Notes: generated by a model from the sequence alone, not told the origin. DNA of 64,000 nt from Cryptomeria japonica (GCF_030272615.1 NC_081415.1:624401740-624465739); one strand, 5' to 3'; positions 44,682 to 57,049 are shown, counted from the first letter of the stretch. Numbers and translations: made by a program.

Positions 44682-45613
44682 ATGATGAAGAAGGAAGGTC
44701 CAAAGTTTAATAGAGAGAACTATAGAATATGGAGTGATAGAATGAAAATTTATATCAAGAGTCCAGGAAGTCAATACTGGGAACATGTTGGTACTCAATA
44801 TGTTGTACCTAGTAGGATTATTATTGATGATCAGAAATAAGAACAACAAGAAAACAATCAAGCACTAGAGGATATTATCAGTTCTTTGTCTGATGTAGAG
44901 TATGTAGATGACCATGGTCTAGAGACTGCATATGAGGTATGTAGGAAACTTGAAGAGATTTATAGTGGTTGTGAACATGTGAAGATTTCCAAAGAAGAGA
45001 GTCTAAGAAGAAAGTTTGATGACATGCAGATGGCTCAAGGTGATAGTATACAACAATATGGTCAAAGGATAAAAGAGATAGTTGGTGACATCAAGGGTGC
45101 TGGTGGTAAAGTGGGAGATGCCACAGTGATTAGTAAGGTGTTGATAACCCTGCTACTAGTCTACGCTATCCGAGTTGCAGCCATTCAGGAGCTAAAGTCA
45201 ATTGACAAAACTAAGGTAATTCTTGACTCCATCATTGGTAAGCTTACTGCTTTTGAATTAAATGGTTATGATGGCACTGTTCAGAAATATGAGTCTGCAT
45301 TTAGAGCTTCAATTTCTAACCCATCTATGAGGAAAAGTAGAGATGTCAGTCACACTTATGATTCTAGATCCAGCAGAGAAGTTGATGATGAAGACAGTTT
45401 GGTTGAGATTGAAGCATTGTTGGCCAAGCGGTTGTCCAGAGGTACCGATAAATATAGAGGTAAATTACCTTTGAAATGTTTTGCATGCAACAAGATTGGA
45501 CACATTACAACTAAGTGTCCTAATGGTGATAATGGGAACAAGCGAGAGAAGTTCAAAAATTACAAGGGAAAAAGAAAAATTGATTGTCTTATTGCAGTTG
45601 ATGGTGTTAATAT
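44682..45613 (+). pseudogene. Copia copy C gag
   Basis: Starts MMKKEGPKFNRENYRIWSDR; one early stop (TAA 44838), then open to 45613 in frame. The nucleocapsid knuckle C-F-A-C-N-K-I-G-H-I-T-T-K-C (about 45477-45520) is an intact CCHC, unlike copy A. After 45613 the frame shifts; the 45614-45695 tail of the ORF is out of frame with the polyprotein. Confidence 0.92.
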
Positions 45614-46941
45614 GATGAGGAATCTGAGGGTGATGATAATGAAGACATTGTTTTTGTGGCCATTAAAGAGGAGACATCTGATCAGAAGGCTTTAGTTTCT
45701 CACATAGATAATTCTGATGATTGGATCATTGACATTGGTTGTTCACATCATATGACCGGTGACCGGAGCAAATTTCTTTCTTTGAAGGAATTTGATGGCA
45801 GAGTTGTGAGATTTGGTAATTACTCGCCCTACATGGTTAAAGGTAAGGGAACTATTTCTCTTAATGTAAAGAGTAGTGCAGATGATGTCTACTGGGTTGA
45901 AGGTCTAAAGCACAATCTTTTAAGTGTTGCTCAACTAAATGATAGAGGATATCCATTGGAGTTTAAGAATAGTATGTGCAAAATCTATGGGAACAAAGGT
46001 GAACTGATTGCAAATGGCAAATAGACTAAAGGTAACCTGTTTTACCCGAATCCTAAAGTCAGCAACTATTTAATTGCTAAAGTAGATGATAGTGGTCTTT
46101 GGCATAGGATACTTTTTAATATAAATTTTAATAACATTGTTAAAGTGAGTAAGTCCAAGACAGTGAGAAATTTGCCTCATTTGGACAAATTGGTTAATGC
46201 TTTATGTAAGGAATGTCAGTTGGGAAAGATGACATCCTCAACTTTTAAGAGAAAATCTTTTTTAGTAGAACATCTATTAGATTTGGTTCATACAGACCTT
46301 TGTGGACCAATAAGGATTAAAACTATTCAAGTTGACATATATTTTATGATCTTCACTGATGATTTTTCAAGAATGATGTGGGTCACATTCTTGAAGGATA
46401 AAACAGAAGCCTTCAGTAAGTTCAAGGCATTCAAGGCCTTAGCTAAAAACGAGAGTGGTAAGAAAATAAAGTGTCTGAGGACTGATCAAGGCGATGAATT
46501 TACTTCTGAGGAATTCACTAGATCTTGTGAATAAAATGGTAACAAATGACAACTTTTTGTACCGAGGACACCACAATAGAATGGTATTGTAGAGAGGAAC
46601 AACTGATCAGTTGTTGAAGCTGCTAGGATGATGTTGATACAAGGAGGTGTAGTGAAAATTTTCTAGAGAGAAGCTATCAGTACAACTATCTTACACTATG
46701 AACTAGATTTGAGTAAAAAGAGGTAAGGATAAGACTCATTATGGATACTAGTATGGTATATCACCTAATGTTTGTTATTTTAAGATATTTGGCAAAAAAT
46801 GTTTTATTAAGAGAGGTGACTATGTTAGTAAGTTTGAGGCTAAAAGTGATGAAGGTATATTTCTTGGTTATTCCACCAAGAGTAAGGCCTACAAATGTTA
46901 TAACAACCAGACACAAAGAATCATTGAGAGTGTTGATGTTT
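45614..46941 (+). pseudogene. Copia copy C protease and integrase
   Basis: Protease W-I-I-D-I-G-C-S-H-H-M-T-G near 45722: catalytic Asp kept, Ser of D-S-G changed to Ile. Integrase: W-H near 46098, C-K-E-C-Q-L-G-K near 46207, H-T-D-L-C-G-P, T-D-D-F-S-R-M-M-W, L-R-T-D-Q-G-D-E-F. Stops: TAG 46022, TAA 46532, then TGA, TAG, TGA and TAG between 46545 and 46668. From about 46742 the integrase C-terminus (G-I-F-L-G-Y-S-T-K-S-K-A-Y) is in another frame; the ORF at 46741-47034 is an out-of-frame shadow of it. Confidence 0.9.
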
Positions 46942-48131
46942 GAGTGGATGAGTATCTTGAAGTCTCAGGGAAAACTAGTGTGGAGAAAAAGGATGAATAT
47001 CCTTGCATTCTATTTTTGGAACCAGAACCTATGAAACCTGAAATTGGTAAAGAGAATGTTGTTGTACCAGTTCAACCAGAACAGGTAGATTTAGAAGAAG
47101 ATGATGATAATAAAGAAGATGAACCTGGCGATAATGATAATATTATTCCAAGGTATGTGAGACTCAATCACAATCCTGACCAAATTATTGGAGATAAAGA
47201 TGTTGGAGTGTTAACTAGAAGATGAATTAGAGAGAATTATTACATGATCTCTACTATTGAGCCTAAAACTACTAAGGAAGCATTTGGAGATGATTATTGG
47301 GTCAAAGCTATGGAGGAGGAGCTTGATCAAATCAATAAGAATAACACATGGACCCTAGTACCCCGACCGGTGAATAAAAATGTGATAGGTACTAGGTGGT
47401 TATTGAGGAACAAGTTGAATAAAGATGGTGTAGTAATCCAAAACAAAGCTAGATTGGTTTGCAAAGGTTATGCAAAGGAAGAAGGAGAAGATTATGGTGA
47501 GACTTTTGCACCAGTTTCTAGACTGGAAGGTGTCATAACTTTACTTGCATTTGTAGCACATAAGGGATTCAAAGTATATCAGATGGATGTGAAGTCAACA
47601 TTTTTGAATGGAATACTGGAAGAAGAAGTATACATTGAGCAGACAAATGGTTATTATTTGACTGATGAAAAAGACATGGTATGAAAATTGCACAAAGCAT
47701 TATATGGATTAAAACAAGCACTGAGAGCATGGTATGAAAGACTTCATTCACACCTAATAAAGATAGGTTTTCAAAGAACTAGTGAAGATAGCAACATATA
47801 TCTCAAATCTGAATGAGATAAGATACTGGTTAGTGAAGTGTTTGTAGGTGATATCATTTTTAGAGGTAATGATGACATGAGTAATGACTTTGCAAATGAA
47901 ATAAAAAGTGAATTTGAAATGTCTCTAGTGGGAGAGATAAAAAATTTCATAGGCTTGCAAATACAACAAATGAAGAGTGGTATTTTCATCACATAGTCTA
48001 AGTTTGCGAAAGAGGTATTAAAAACATTTGGTATGAGTGACTGTAAACTAGTTGGGACACCAATGGTTACAGGATGTAAATTGTCTAAGGACGATGAAGC
48101 CACGTCTGTTGATTAGAAGGAGTACAAGTCA
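46942..48131 (+). pseudogene. Copia copy C reverse transcriptase
   Basis: One frame throughout. Acidic linker, then W-V-K-A-M-E-E-E-L-D-Q-I, N-V-I-G-T-R-W, V-Y-Q-M-D-V-K-S-T-F-L-N-G, L-Y-G-L-K-Q. The catalytic box near 47842 reads F-V-G-D-I-I-F, the first Asp changed to Gly. Stops: TGA 47223, TGA 47682, TGA 47814, TAG 47995 and TAG 48114. Confidence 0.93.
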
Positions 48132-48795
48132 ATGATTGGGAAATTGCACTATGTTGTTAACAGTAGACTAGATATAGCTCATGCATTTGGTATAGTTGCT
48201 ATATTTCAGAAGAATCCTAAGGAAACACATTTGATAGCAACCAAGAGGATTTTCAGATATTTGAAAGGTACTATTGACTATGGATTATGGTATCCATATG
48301 AAGGTAACTTTGACTTGAAGGTGTATATAGATGCAGACTAGGCATGTAATGTAGATGATAGGAAAAGAACAACTGGTGGAGCATTATTTCTTGGAGGAAG
48401 ACTTGTTTCATGGAGTAGCAAGAAGTAGAGTTCTATATCACAGTCTACTATTGAAGCTGAGTATGTTGTAGCTTATATGAATTGTACCTAGGCTATCTGT
48501 ATGAGGCAAATTTTGGAAGGTTTCAAGATGAAGTTTACAGAACCTATAAAGACCTTATGTCACAATACCAGTGCCATATATATTTCCAAGAACCTTGTTT
48601 TGCACAAATGAACCAAGCATATTGAATTGAAGTATCATTTCTTGAGGGAAAAGTTGCAAAGTAAAGATGTGATCTTGGAGCATGTTTCTAGCAAGGAGAA
48701 GCTTGCATATATCTTTACTAAACCTTTTCCTAAGACTACTTTTCAGTATCTTAGAAGTGAGCTAGGGGTTGTACCCCTTCATAAGGTGAATTGAG
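48132..48795 (+). pseudogene. Copia copy C RNase H
   Basis: Keeps the L-H-Y-V-V-N-S-R-L-D-I-A-H-A block deleted from copy A; then L-K-G-T-I-D-Y-G-L-W-Y-P-Y, L-V-S-W, S-T-I-E-A-E-Y-V and L-C-H-N-T-S-A-I (Asp to His in the C-D-N motif). Stops: TAG 48339, 48426, 48489 and TGA near 48609. Ends L-G-V-V-P-L-H-K-V-N. Confidence 0.92.
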
Positions 48796-49145
48796 CATAA
48801 TGTAGAGTACATCAGTCCCAGAGCTACTTGCAGAATTGTATAGCAAGATTGATGTAGAGTGGAGTTATTCCACAGGGGGGCATCAAATTGCAGGTTGTTG
48901 ATGTTGAACAATAAATTTTGACATTGCATGTTTTACTTTCACTTTGGCATTGTTGTCAAAGGGGGACAAGAACTATGTGGTTATGAGAAGAAGAATGGTA
49001 TGATTGACAGAGAGAAGATCTACATCCAGCTACCAGTTGAAGACAAGGAGAGTACATGGTAAAATGTAAACCATGATTCCTATTCACAAACATAGAAATC
49101 AATGGAATTGATATTTGTATTGCCATCAATGCCAAAGGGGGAGAT
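48796..49145 (+). other. 3' untranslated region and polypurine tract of Copia copy C
   Basis: Contains CTTTGGCATTGTTGTCAAAG followed by GGGG near 48945-48965 and the terminal tract GCCAAAGGGGGAGA at 49131-49144. Confidence 0.85.
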
Positions 49146-50480
49146 TATTGGCATTTGCATGAAGATTGCATTAATGAAATGTTATGTTGTCATTGATGTC
49201 AATTGTAACCGGTAATGATATTATTATAATGATGTTTTGTAACCGGTAGGAAGAGCTAGTGAAGGGAACTGTAACCGGTAGGTGAGTTTGTGGAGTGAAC
49301 CCCTATTGCTAAGTATTGGAGAGTTGAAATGGTAAACCCTACCTATTGATTTGATAAACCCTAACTGATTAAGTTTGGTGAATTGGTTATATTGGTTTAT
49401 GATTTGATGATGAGCGGTAATGATTACGACATGTATGCATATTGTATGAGAAGAGTTTCAAATTATTTTTGGCGCATTGAGATAACGGTCTTTATCTTGG
49501 AAATGAGCAAGTATATTGCATGCAATGCAAAACATGTGATGAGTTACTAAGTTCAATGAAGCGATGATCAAGGAGCGATCAAGGCTTTCTTGAATGATGT
49601 GCAGAGATTGTTATGTAATCCAACGGTCATACTTGAACCGATTTGTTTGTAATCTCTATGTGAGAATTAGGTTTTTGTTGTGTTACTAGCCTATTGATTT
49701 GTTTAGAAGGTTGATAAGTTGTTTTGTTTCAGAGTTGGAAAAGTTTTAGTTGAGTGTGTGGTTACTGAACCCAATGATGTATCTATAGTTTGTGTAAAGG
49801 AATATAGGAGCATGAAAAGGATCTGAACAAGCAACTGTAGTGCTGGTCAAATAGATCAGCAAACTCCTGTTGTTTTCTAACATTTACAACAGTTAAAATC
49901 CCCTAACCGGGTAAGCTTGAATAATCTTAGTGTTATTCAAATCCTCTAACCAGGTGGTCCATTAGCTTGGATTTCAAATCCTCTACCGAGGTTACTCCTC
50001 ACGGGGTATTGCTTCTAATAGGGCATTATAGTCAATCCCTTAACTGGGTGGTCCCTAACAAGATTTTTTCTTAACATGAATTTTTTGTAAAAGCTTTAAC
50101 AGGCTTGGCTCCTAACAAGGTGAACTTGAGAAGAGTTTAGATAGTTAATTTGTGAGTCTCATCTCACTGTGGTTTTTCCCATTTGGGTTTCCACGTCAAA
50201 AATATTATGTCAAGTGGTGAATGTTTTTGTGGTTATGTTTACTATGGTTAAATTTCTTAACTTCTTAATCCACTTTGATATGTTATGATAACCGACAACA
50301 ATCTGAAATGAGGTTTTACTTATGCCAGTAAAGTATTTGGATGTTTGTGAGTTTCAAGGTGTTTACTGTTAATCTGTTAACAGTCAACTGGTTAAACTTG
50401 ATAGTCATATTGCATTTATAGTTTAGTGCTTTAACTTGTCAGTTTATAGTTTACTTTGAGAGGTTGATTCTAAGATTTAG
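49146..50480 (+). repeat. 3' LTR of Copia copy C, truncated (about 1335 bp)
   Basis: Begins TATTGGCATTTGCATGAAG (first dinucleotide changed from TG to TA) after the polypurine tract and follows the 5' LTR up to GAGGTTGATTCTAAGATT, then switches to unrelated sequence. The expected GATTCACCCC..CATCA end is missing. Confidence 0.88.
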
Positions 50481-50598
50481 TGATTTAACTTGTCCAGTAA
50501 GAAGGAAGAACAAAATCAATTTTATGCTGACAAATTATCATATATGGTAGTGAAGAAAAAGAAAATTAATAAATTTGACTTGTGTGCTCTTTTTACAG

Positions 50599-52051
50599 AC
50601 CCTTGAATGAATCAACCTTTACACCCTCGATGTAGGAGATTCCCTATTCATTGGTGTCATCATGAAGGGATTAAGAACAATATATTAGGATTGGTGGTGG
50701 ATAGTAATTGATCAGCCCCCATGCAATAATCATGAGGTACCCCGATATTTTTTGAGAAAATTGTACTGTGAGTTTGTCCTTAATGAGATCCCAAACTATT
50801 TTGATTTCCTAGATTTCCAAGGTAGAGGTGGGGGTTCCTCACATGATAGAGAGGGTGCACAGCGTGACCCAAATCTCCCACCAAGACCCTTGGCTAGACC
50901 TATGGTGGACCATGTTATTATTCCTTCCATTGTGAAGGAGAGTATTGAGATCAAAACTCTAGACTCCATTAGCTCACTCACTCAGACCCTTATACAGTAT
51001 GTTAGGTCTCTAGTAGAGGGTGATGCAAGTGATGATGGTGATTCTTCTAGGCATCGAGTTCCATCTTATTTTTGTTGATCTTGTGGTTCTCTTTGCACTT
51101 ATGATCCTAATAGTTCTAAGAATGCACATGCACAAGCGGAGTTTTCTACAGAGAAGATTGTCATGACAGAATCCTTGCTAAAAAAAACATTTGGCATTGA
51201 TATAGGTGAATTTCATTACAAGTTCATTTCATTCTTTTTATTAAATCTTATATGTAAATTTGAGAATATATCTAAATTAATAAATTATTATGATAAAAAA
51301 TCAAGGTCAAAGTATTCACAATACTAGCAACATTTCTACAGCAACCTTTTTCATGACTTCGTCAACTCCACAGGTATACAACGAGTGAAGAAATATAATT
51401 ATTATATGTAGATAGTTGACCCTTATGTGAATTATTTTCTAATTACTCATTTTGGATGTCAAGTAGTTTGATTCTAGAGCTTCAACATCAACACCTCGAA
51501 GTGTATTTCATCGACAATCTTTCACCCAAGTAAACAATTTATCTTTAATGTTGTTATTAAATAATATGGATAGTTTTGGCAATTAATCAATATACTTTGT
51601 TTAATTTTTAGATGTTGACATCAGAGACTCCTCCTGCTGTCCGCGCGTCAATGGAGTGCAGTGTTTCTGCATCAATAGCAAGTTCAACTGCTATAGCAGA
51701 AGTATGAGACATATTTGTAAATTTAGTAAATTTAGCATTACGTTTGTTATCTTAATAATATGTTATTGAAAATTTTAACGACACTTGTATTTAGTTTAAT
51801 TTATATTGTGATTCTTACAGGAGGGGCTTGTTACTCCAAATCATGAACGTGCACTTGTTGTGGATGAACATCATGATTATTTGTATGCGGTAAGTGACTA
51901 TTCTATTATGTGTCATTCTAAAATTCAATTTTTGTATATGATAACATCATTCTTTTCATTGTATCAGGTGGAGTTAGAAAAAAGTCTAGAGAGGAGGTCA
52001 AGTGGATGTACTCGAAAGACACCTGCATCATTTACATCTCCATCCCCTTGA
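50599..52051 (+). pseudogene. Decayed multi-exon gene of unknown function
   Basis: Six exon-like open segments joined by GT..AG introns: 50599-51205, 51306-51373, ~51479-51529, 51612-51701, 51821-51889 and 51968-52051. Exon lengths fit one frame: the first intron is phase 1 and later ones phase 0; exon 3 needs its start one base from the best AG. Exon 1 reads L-Y-T-L-D-V-G-D-S-L-F-I-G, D-W-W-W-I-V-I-D-Q-P-P, N-Y-F-D-F-L-D-F-Q and T-E-S-L-L-K-K-T-F-G-I-D-I-G. Later exons are Ser/Thr/Pro-rich, ending S-F-T-S-P-S-P and TGA. Three stops (TGA 50608, TAG 50686, TGA 51076) each fit a single C-to-T change. The 5' part is missing or lies left of the truncated LTR. I do not recognise the family; a transposase-type gene or a host gene are both possible. 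Confidence 0.55.
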
Positions 52052-52114
52052 CAGGAAAAGATATCTAATGATCTATTTCCTTCCCCTAGAGGGAAATGAA
52101 TAGAATAGGGTCCT
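52052..52114. other. Short spacer after the multi-exon remnant
   Basis: Probably 3' untranslated sequence; nothing else seen. Confidence 0.4.
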
Positions 52115-52665
52115 ATGTTGTATGCCTATATGGAAATTTTGAACATATGTTTTGTATTATGAATATGTGACATTCTATGTCCATATGGCTTTTGGCAAGC
52201 TCCTATTTGACTTTATTGGATACCATGTTGTATGCCTATATGGCAATTTTGAACATATGTTTTGTATTACGAATATGTGACATTCTATGTCCATATGGCT
52301 TTTGGCAAGCCCCTATTTGACTTTATTGGATATCATGTTGTATGCCTATATGGAAATTTTGAACATATGTTTTGTATTATGAATATGTGACATTCTATGT
52401 CCATATGGCTTTTGGCAAGCTCCTATTTGACTTTATTGGATACCATGTTGTATGCCTATATGGCAATTTTGAACATATGTTTTGTATTACGAATATGCGA
52501 CATTCTATGTCCATATGGCTTTTGGCAAGCCCCTATTTGACTTTATTGGATATCATGTTGTATGCCTTTATAGCAATTTTGAACATATGTTTTTTTTTAT
52601 GAATACGTGAAATTCTATGTCCATATGGCTTTTGGCAAGCCTATTTGTTTGTATTGGATATATTT
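52115..52665. repeat. 110-bp tandem repeat in 220-bp dimers (five units)
   Basis: ATGTTGTATGCC recurs at 52115, 52225, 52335, 52445 and 52555, exactly 110 bp apart. Units 1 and 3 share TGGAAATTTT, ATTATG and GCTCC; units 2 and 4 share TGGCAATTTT, ATTACG and GCCCC, so duplication last happened as a 220-bp dimer. The fifth is diverged and partial. Confidence 0.95.
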
Positions 52666-52984
52666 GATAGTTTTCATGGTATACAATGTTGCATGGATTT
52701 GTAGCTTTTTGGTTAATGCAAATCATTTATCATGGTTATCCATAATTGCAGTACAAATGATTAAATGAATAATTGCACAAATTTTATTGTTACTTAAGCT
52801 TTGAACCTAAATATATGTTTGTAATCCAAGACACAAGCTTATGGAGATCAACACAAATTCAATAGTTATAGTTGAAAAAAGACTATATAAAGGAAACATG
52901 GAAAGAACCAAAATTAGACAATGTAAGACACCATTGTACCAATTCCCATTCTAAAAAAATTGCATAGCCCATAAACTTCTATTC
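52666..52984. other. Unassigned A/T-rich spacer
   Basis: Lies between two tandem repeats; no gene or element seen. Confidence 0.5.
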
Positions 52985-55900
52985 ATCTAATGCATGCACT
53001 TAAGCGATTTCACTGCTAGGGTGTGGCCCGCAACAATCGGGCAAGTTCGAGAGCAAAAAGAAGGCATTCCTAGCATAAACCTAGCCACCCCGATGCATAC
53101 GAGCTGACGGTTCGGTGCTGCGATGAGCGGATTGAAAGATGGGGCATTGTGAAACTTTTCATTGAACTCATCTGATGCTTTTTGTCGCAACTGAGAAAGT
53201 GTCGCCATGAGCAACTGGATCCGAGTCTACCAAAACTGAGAGAGGCTTTTTTAGAGTGACATAACATGACCCCGTAGGATTAGACAACTCATTCTTATGG
53301 TTAACGGGTGTGGAGAAACGCAATGCCTAATATTGACAACTTTGAGCAACTTGAGCACTTAGGTGACTTCGCTGCCAGGCTGTGGCCCGCAACAATCGAG
53401 CGAGTTGGAGAGAAAAAAAAAAAGGCATTCCTAGTGTAAAACTGGCCACCCCAATGCGTACGAGCTTACGGTCTGGTGCCGCGACAAGCGGATTGAAAGA
53501 TGGGGCATTGTGCAACTTTTCATTGAACTCATCTGACGCTTTTGTCGCAACCGAGGAAGTGTCACCACGAGCAACATGATCTGAGTCTACCAAAACCGAG
53601 AGAGGCTTTTTTAGAGTGCCATAACACGACCCCATAGGATTAGATTTTTTGTTCTTATCATTACTAGGTGCCAAGAAATACGATGCCAAATATTGACAAC
53701 TTTGAACAACTTGAGCACTTGGGCGATTTCGCTGCCAGGGTGTGGCCCACAATGATCGGGCGAGTTGGAGAGAAAAAAGAAGGCATTCCTAGTGTAAAAC
53801 CAGGCACCCCAATGTGTACGAGATGACGTTTAAGTGTCGCGATGAGCGGATTAAAAGATGGGGGATTGTGCAACTTTTCATTGAACTCATCTGACACTTT
53901 TTGTCGCAACCAAGAAAGCGTCGCCATGAGCAATTGGATCTGAGTCTATCGAAACTGAAAGAGGATTTTTTAGAGTGCCATAACACAAGCCCGTAGGATC
54001 AGATGTCTCATTATTATGATTATCAGGTGCTGAGAAACGCGATGCCGAATATTGACAACTTTGAGGAACTTGAGCACTTAGGCGATTTCACTGCCAGGGT
54101 GTGGCCCGCAACGATCAGACGAGTTTGAGAGCAAAAATAAGGCATTTCTAGCATAAAACTTGGTACCCCCATGCGTACGAGATGACGATTCGGTGCTGCG
54201 ATGAGTGGATTGAAAGATGGGGCATTGTGCAACTTTTCATTGAACTCATCTAATGTTTTTTGTAGGAACTGAGAAAGCGTCGCCACGAGCAACTGGATCT
54301 GAGTCTACCAAAACCAAGAGAGTCTTTTTTAGAGTGCCATAACACAACCCCATAGGATCAAATGGCTCATTCTTATGATTAATGGGTGCCAAGGTACATG
54401 ATGTCGAATATTGACAACTTTGAGCAACTTGAGCATTTAGGCAATTTCGCTACTAGGGTGTGGCCTGCAATGATCAAGCGAGTCGGAGAGAAAAAAGAAG
54501 ACATTCCTAGTGTAAACCCAGGCACCCCAATGTGTACGAGCTGATGGTTCCATGCCACAATGAGCGGATTGAAAGATGGGGCATTGTGCATGTTTTCATT
54601 GAACTCATCTAACACTTTTTGTCACAACCGAGAAACCATCGCCACAAGCAATTGGACACCATATGACCAAAATCGAGAGAGGTTTTTTTACAGTACCATA
54701 ATCCAACCCCATAGGATCAAACAGCTAGTTCTTATTATTAACGAGTGCGAATAAATATGATGTTGAATATTGACAACTTTGAGCAACTTGAGCACTTAGG
54801 CGATTTCGCTGCTAGGGTGTGGCCCGCAATGATCGTGCGAGTTGGAGAGGAAAAAGAAGGCATTTTTAGTGTAAACCCGGGCACCCCAATGCATACGCAT
54901 TGATGGCTCCATTCCTATACGAGCGGATTGAAAGATGGGCCCTTATGCAACTTTTCATTGAACTCATCTGACACTTTTTGTTGCAACCGAGAAAGCGTCA
55001 CCACAAGCAACTGGATCTGTTTCTACCAAAACTGAGAGAGATTTTTTTAGAGTGCCATAACATGACCCCATAGCATCAGACAACTTGTTCTTATGGTTAA
55101 TAGGCACCAAAAAATGTGATGCCAAATATTTACAACTTTGAGCAACTTGAGCACTTAGGTGATTTCGCTGCCAGGGTGTGGTTCACAACGATCGGACGAG
55201 TTGGAGAGCAAAAAGAAGACATTCCTAGTGTAATCCCGGGCACCCCAAGGCATATGAGATGATGGTTTGGTGTCGTGACAAGTGGATTGAAAGGTGGGGC
55301 ATTGTGCAACTATTCATTAAACTCATCTGACACTTTTTGTTGCAACAGAGAAAGCATCACCACGAGCAACTGAATCCGAGTCTACCGAAACCGAGAGAGG
55401 CTTTTTTACATTGCCATAACACAACCCTGTAGGATCAGATGGCTTGTTCTTATGATTAATAGGTGCCGATAAACATGATGCTGAATATTAACAACTTTGA
55501 GCAACTTGAGCACTTAAGCGATTTTGCTGCCAGGGTGTGGCCCACAACGATCGAGGGAGTTAGAGAGAAAAAAAAGGCATTCCTAGCATAAAATTGGGCA
55601 CCCTGACACATACAACCTGACGATTCACTACCACGACAAGCGGATTGAAAGATGTGGCATTGTGCAACTTTTTATTGAACTCATCTGACGCTTTTTGTCG
55701 CAACCGAGAAAGCGTCACCACGAGCAACTAGATCCGTTTCTACCAAAACTGAGAGAGGTTTTTTTAGAATGCCATAACAGGACCCTGTTGGATTAGATGG
55801 CTTATTTTTATGATTAATAGGTGCTGAGAAATGTGATACTAAATATTTACAACTTTGAGCAACTTGAGCACTTAGGCGATTTCGCTGCTAGGGTGTGGCC

Positions 55901-56560
55901 CACAACGATCGGGCGAGTTGGAGAGAAAAAAGAAGTCATTCCTAGCATAAACCTGGGCACACCAATGTGTACGAGCTGACAGTCTGGTGTCAGGATGAGT
56001 AGATTGAAACATGGGGCATTGTGCAACTTTTCATTGAACTCATCTGACGCTTTTTGTCGCAATCGAGAAAGTGTCACCACAAGCAACTGGATCCAATTCT
56101 ACCGAAACCGAGAGAGAATTTTATAGAGTGCCATAACATGACCCCGCAGCATCCGACGACTCATTCCTATGATTAATGCGCACTGAGAAACGCAATGCCA
56201 AATATTGACAACTTTGAGCAACTTGAGCACTTAGGCGATTTTGTTGCTAGGGTGTGGCCCGCAACGATCGGACGAGTTGGAGAGAAAAAAGAAGGCATTC
56301 CTAGCATAAACCCAGCCACCCTGACATGTACAAGCTGACATTTTGGTGTCGCAATAAGAAGATTGAAAGATGGGGCATTATGCAACTTTTCATTGAACCC
56401 ATCTAACGCTTTTTTGTCACAACCGAGAAAGTTTCACAACGAGCGATTGGATCCTAGTCTACCTAAACCGAGAGAGGATTTTTTAGAGTGCCATAACATA
56501 ATCTTGTAGGATCAGATGAATTGTTCTTACATGTCACTAACATCGAGAAAAATGATGCTA
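52985..56560. repeat. ~359-bp satellite, about ten copies
   Basis: TATTGACAACTTTGAGCAAC recurs near 53330, 53690, 54049, 54408, 54767, 55125, 55484, 55843 and 56203, a period of about 358-360 bp. The array begins mid-unit near 52985 and fades out after 56560. Most copies share the minus-strand open segment described in the findings (for example 53327-53752, 53664-53933, 54023-54292). CG sites are heavily changed to TG/CA. Unit length is not a fixed multiple of three, so most ORFs stop within one or two units. Confidence 0.93.
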
Positions 56561-57049
56561 AATTTTGATAATTTTTCACACTTTGAGTGATTGACAACAA
56601 ATGAGCAATTTTTACATCTTTTACCATATTAGTCTAAAACTTCACAAAATGATCCCATGTGATCTCTAATGGTCCAAAATGACATTATTTACATAAAATC
56701 ACACAAAACAAGAGAAAAACATAATTTTTTATACTACAATGCCTCAAGTAGTCAAAAATACAAGTCATGTACATATATCCAAATAAGATTGATATTACAA
56801 TTTTTTACATTTACATTTAATCCAATGAACCATCTAGATCTACTCTACTCTTTATCGTGTCTAGTGTGGCCTCATGGTCAAAATCACGAACCTTCCATAG
56901 GTTCTAATTTAGTGGTCTACCCCCATATCTGATCAAATGAACATTTGAAGCTACAACAAGGTTATAATAATGAAGAATCTTCCTATGTGTCTTGAAGTCC
57001 TTGAACAACCACAAGTTAGACTTCTTCACTAGGTACCTTCTAAGCCATG
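56561..57049. other. Unassigned stretch between satellite and Tat-like LTR
   Basis: A/T-rich; an ORF at 56669-56932 has no recognisable features. Confidence 0.45.

Larger units (their letters stand above)
43194..50480 (+). mobile_element. Ty1/Copia LTR retrotransposon (copy C), degenerate, 3' LTR truncated
   Basis: Structure like copy A but a distinct family: 5' LTR 43194-44611, primer site, gag, protease, integrase, reverse transcriptase, RNase H, polypurine tract, 3' LTR from 49146. The 3' LTR loses homology to the 5' LTR at about 50475-50480, about 130 bp short. Stops are numerous (TAG at Gln/Trp positions, TGA at Arg positions), with frame changes near 45612 and about 46700. Catalytic residues are changed in protease (D-I-G), RT (F-V-G-D) and RNase H (C-H-N). 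Confidence 0.93.

Noticed and set aside
46741..47034. 97-codon plus-strand ORF in Copia C
   Set aside because: It is out of frame with the integrase C-terminus, which is clearly readable one frame away.
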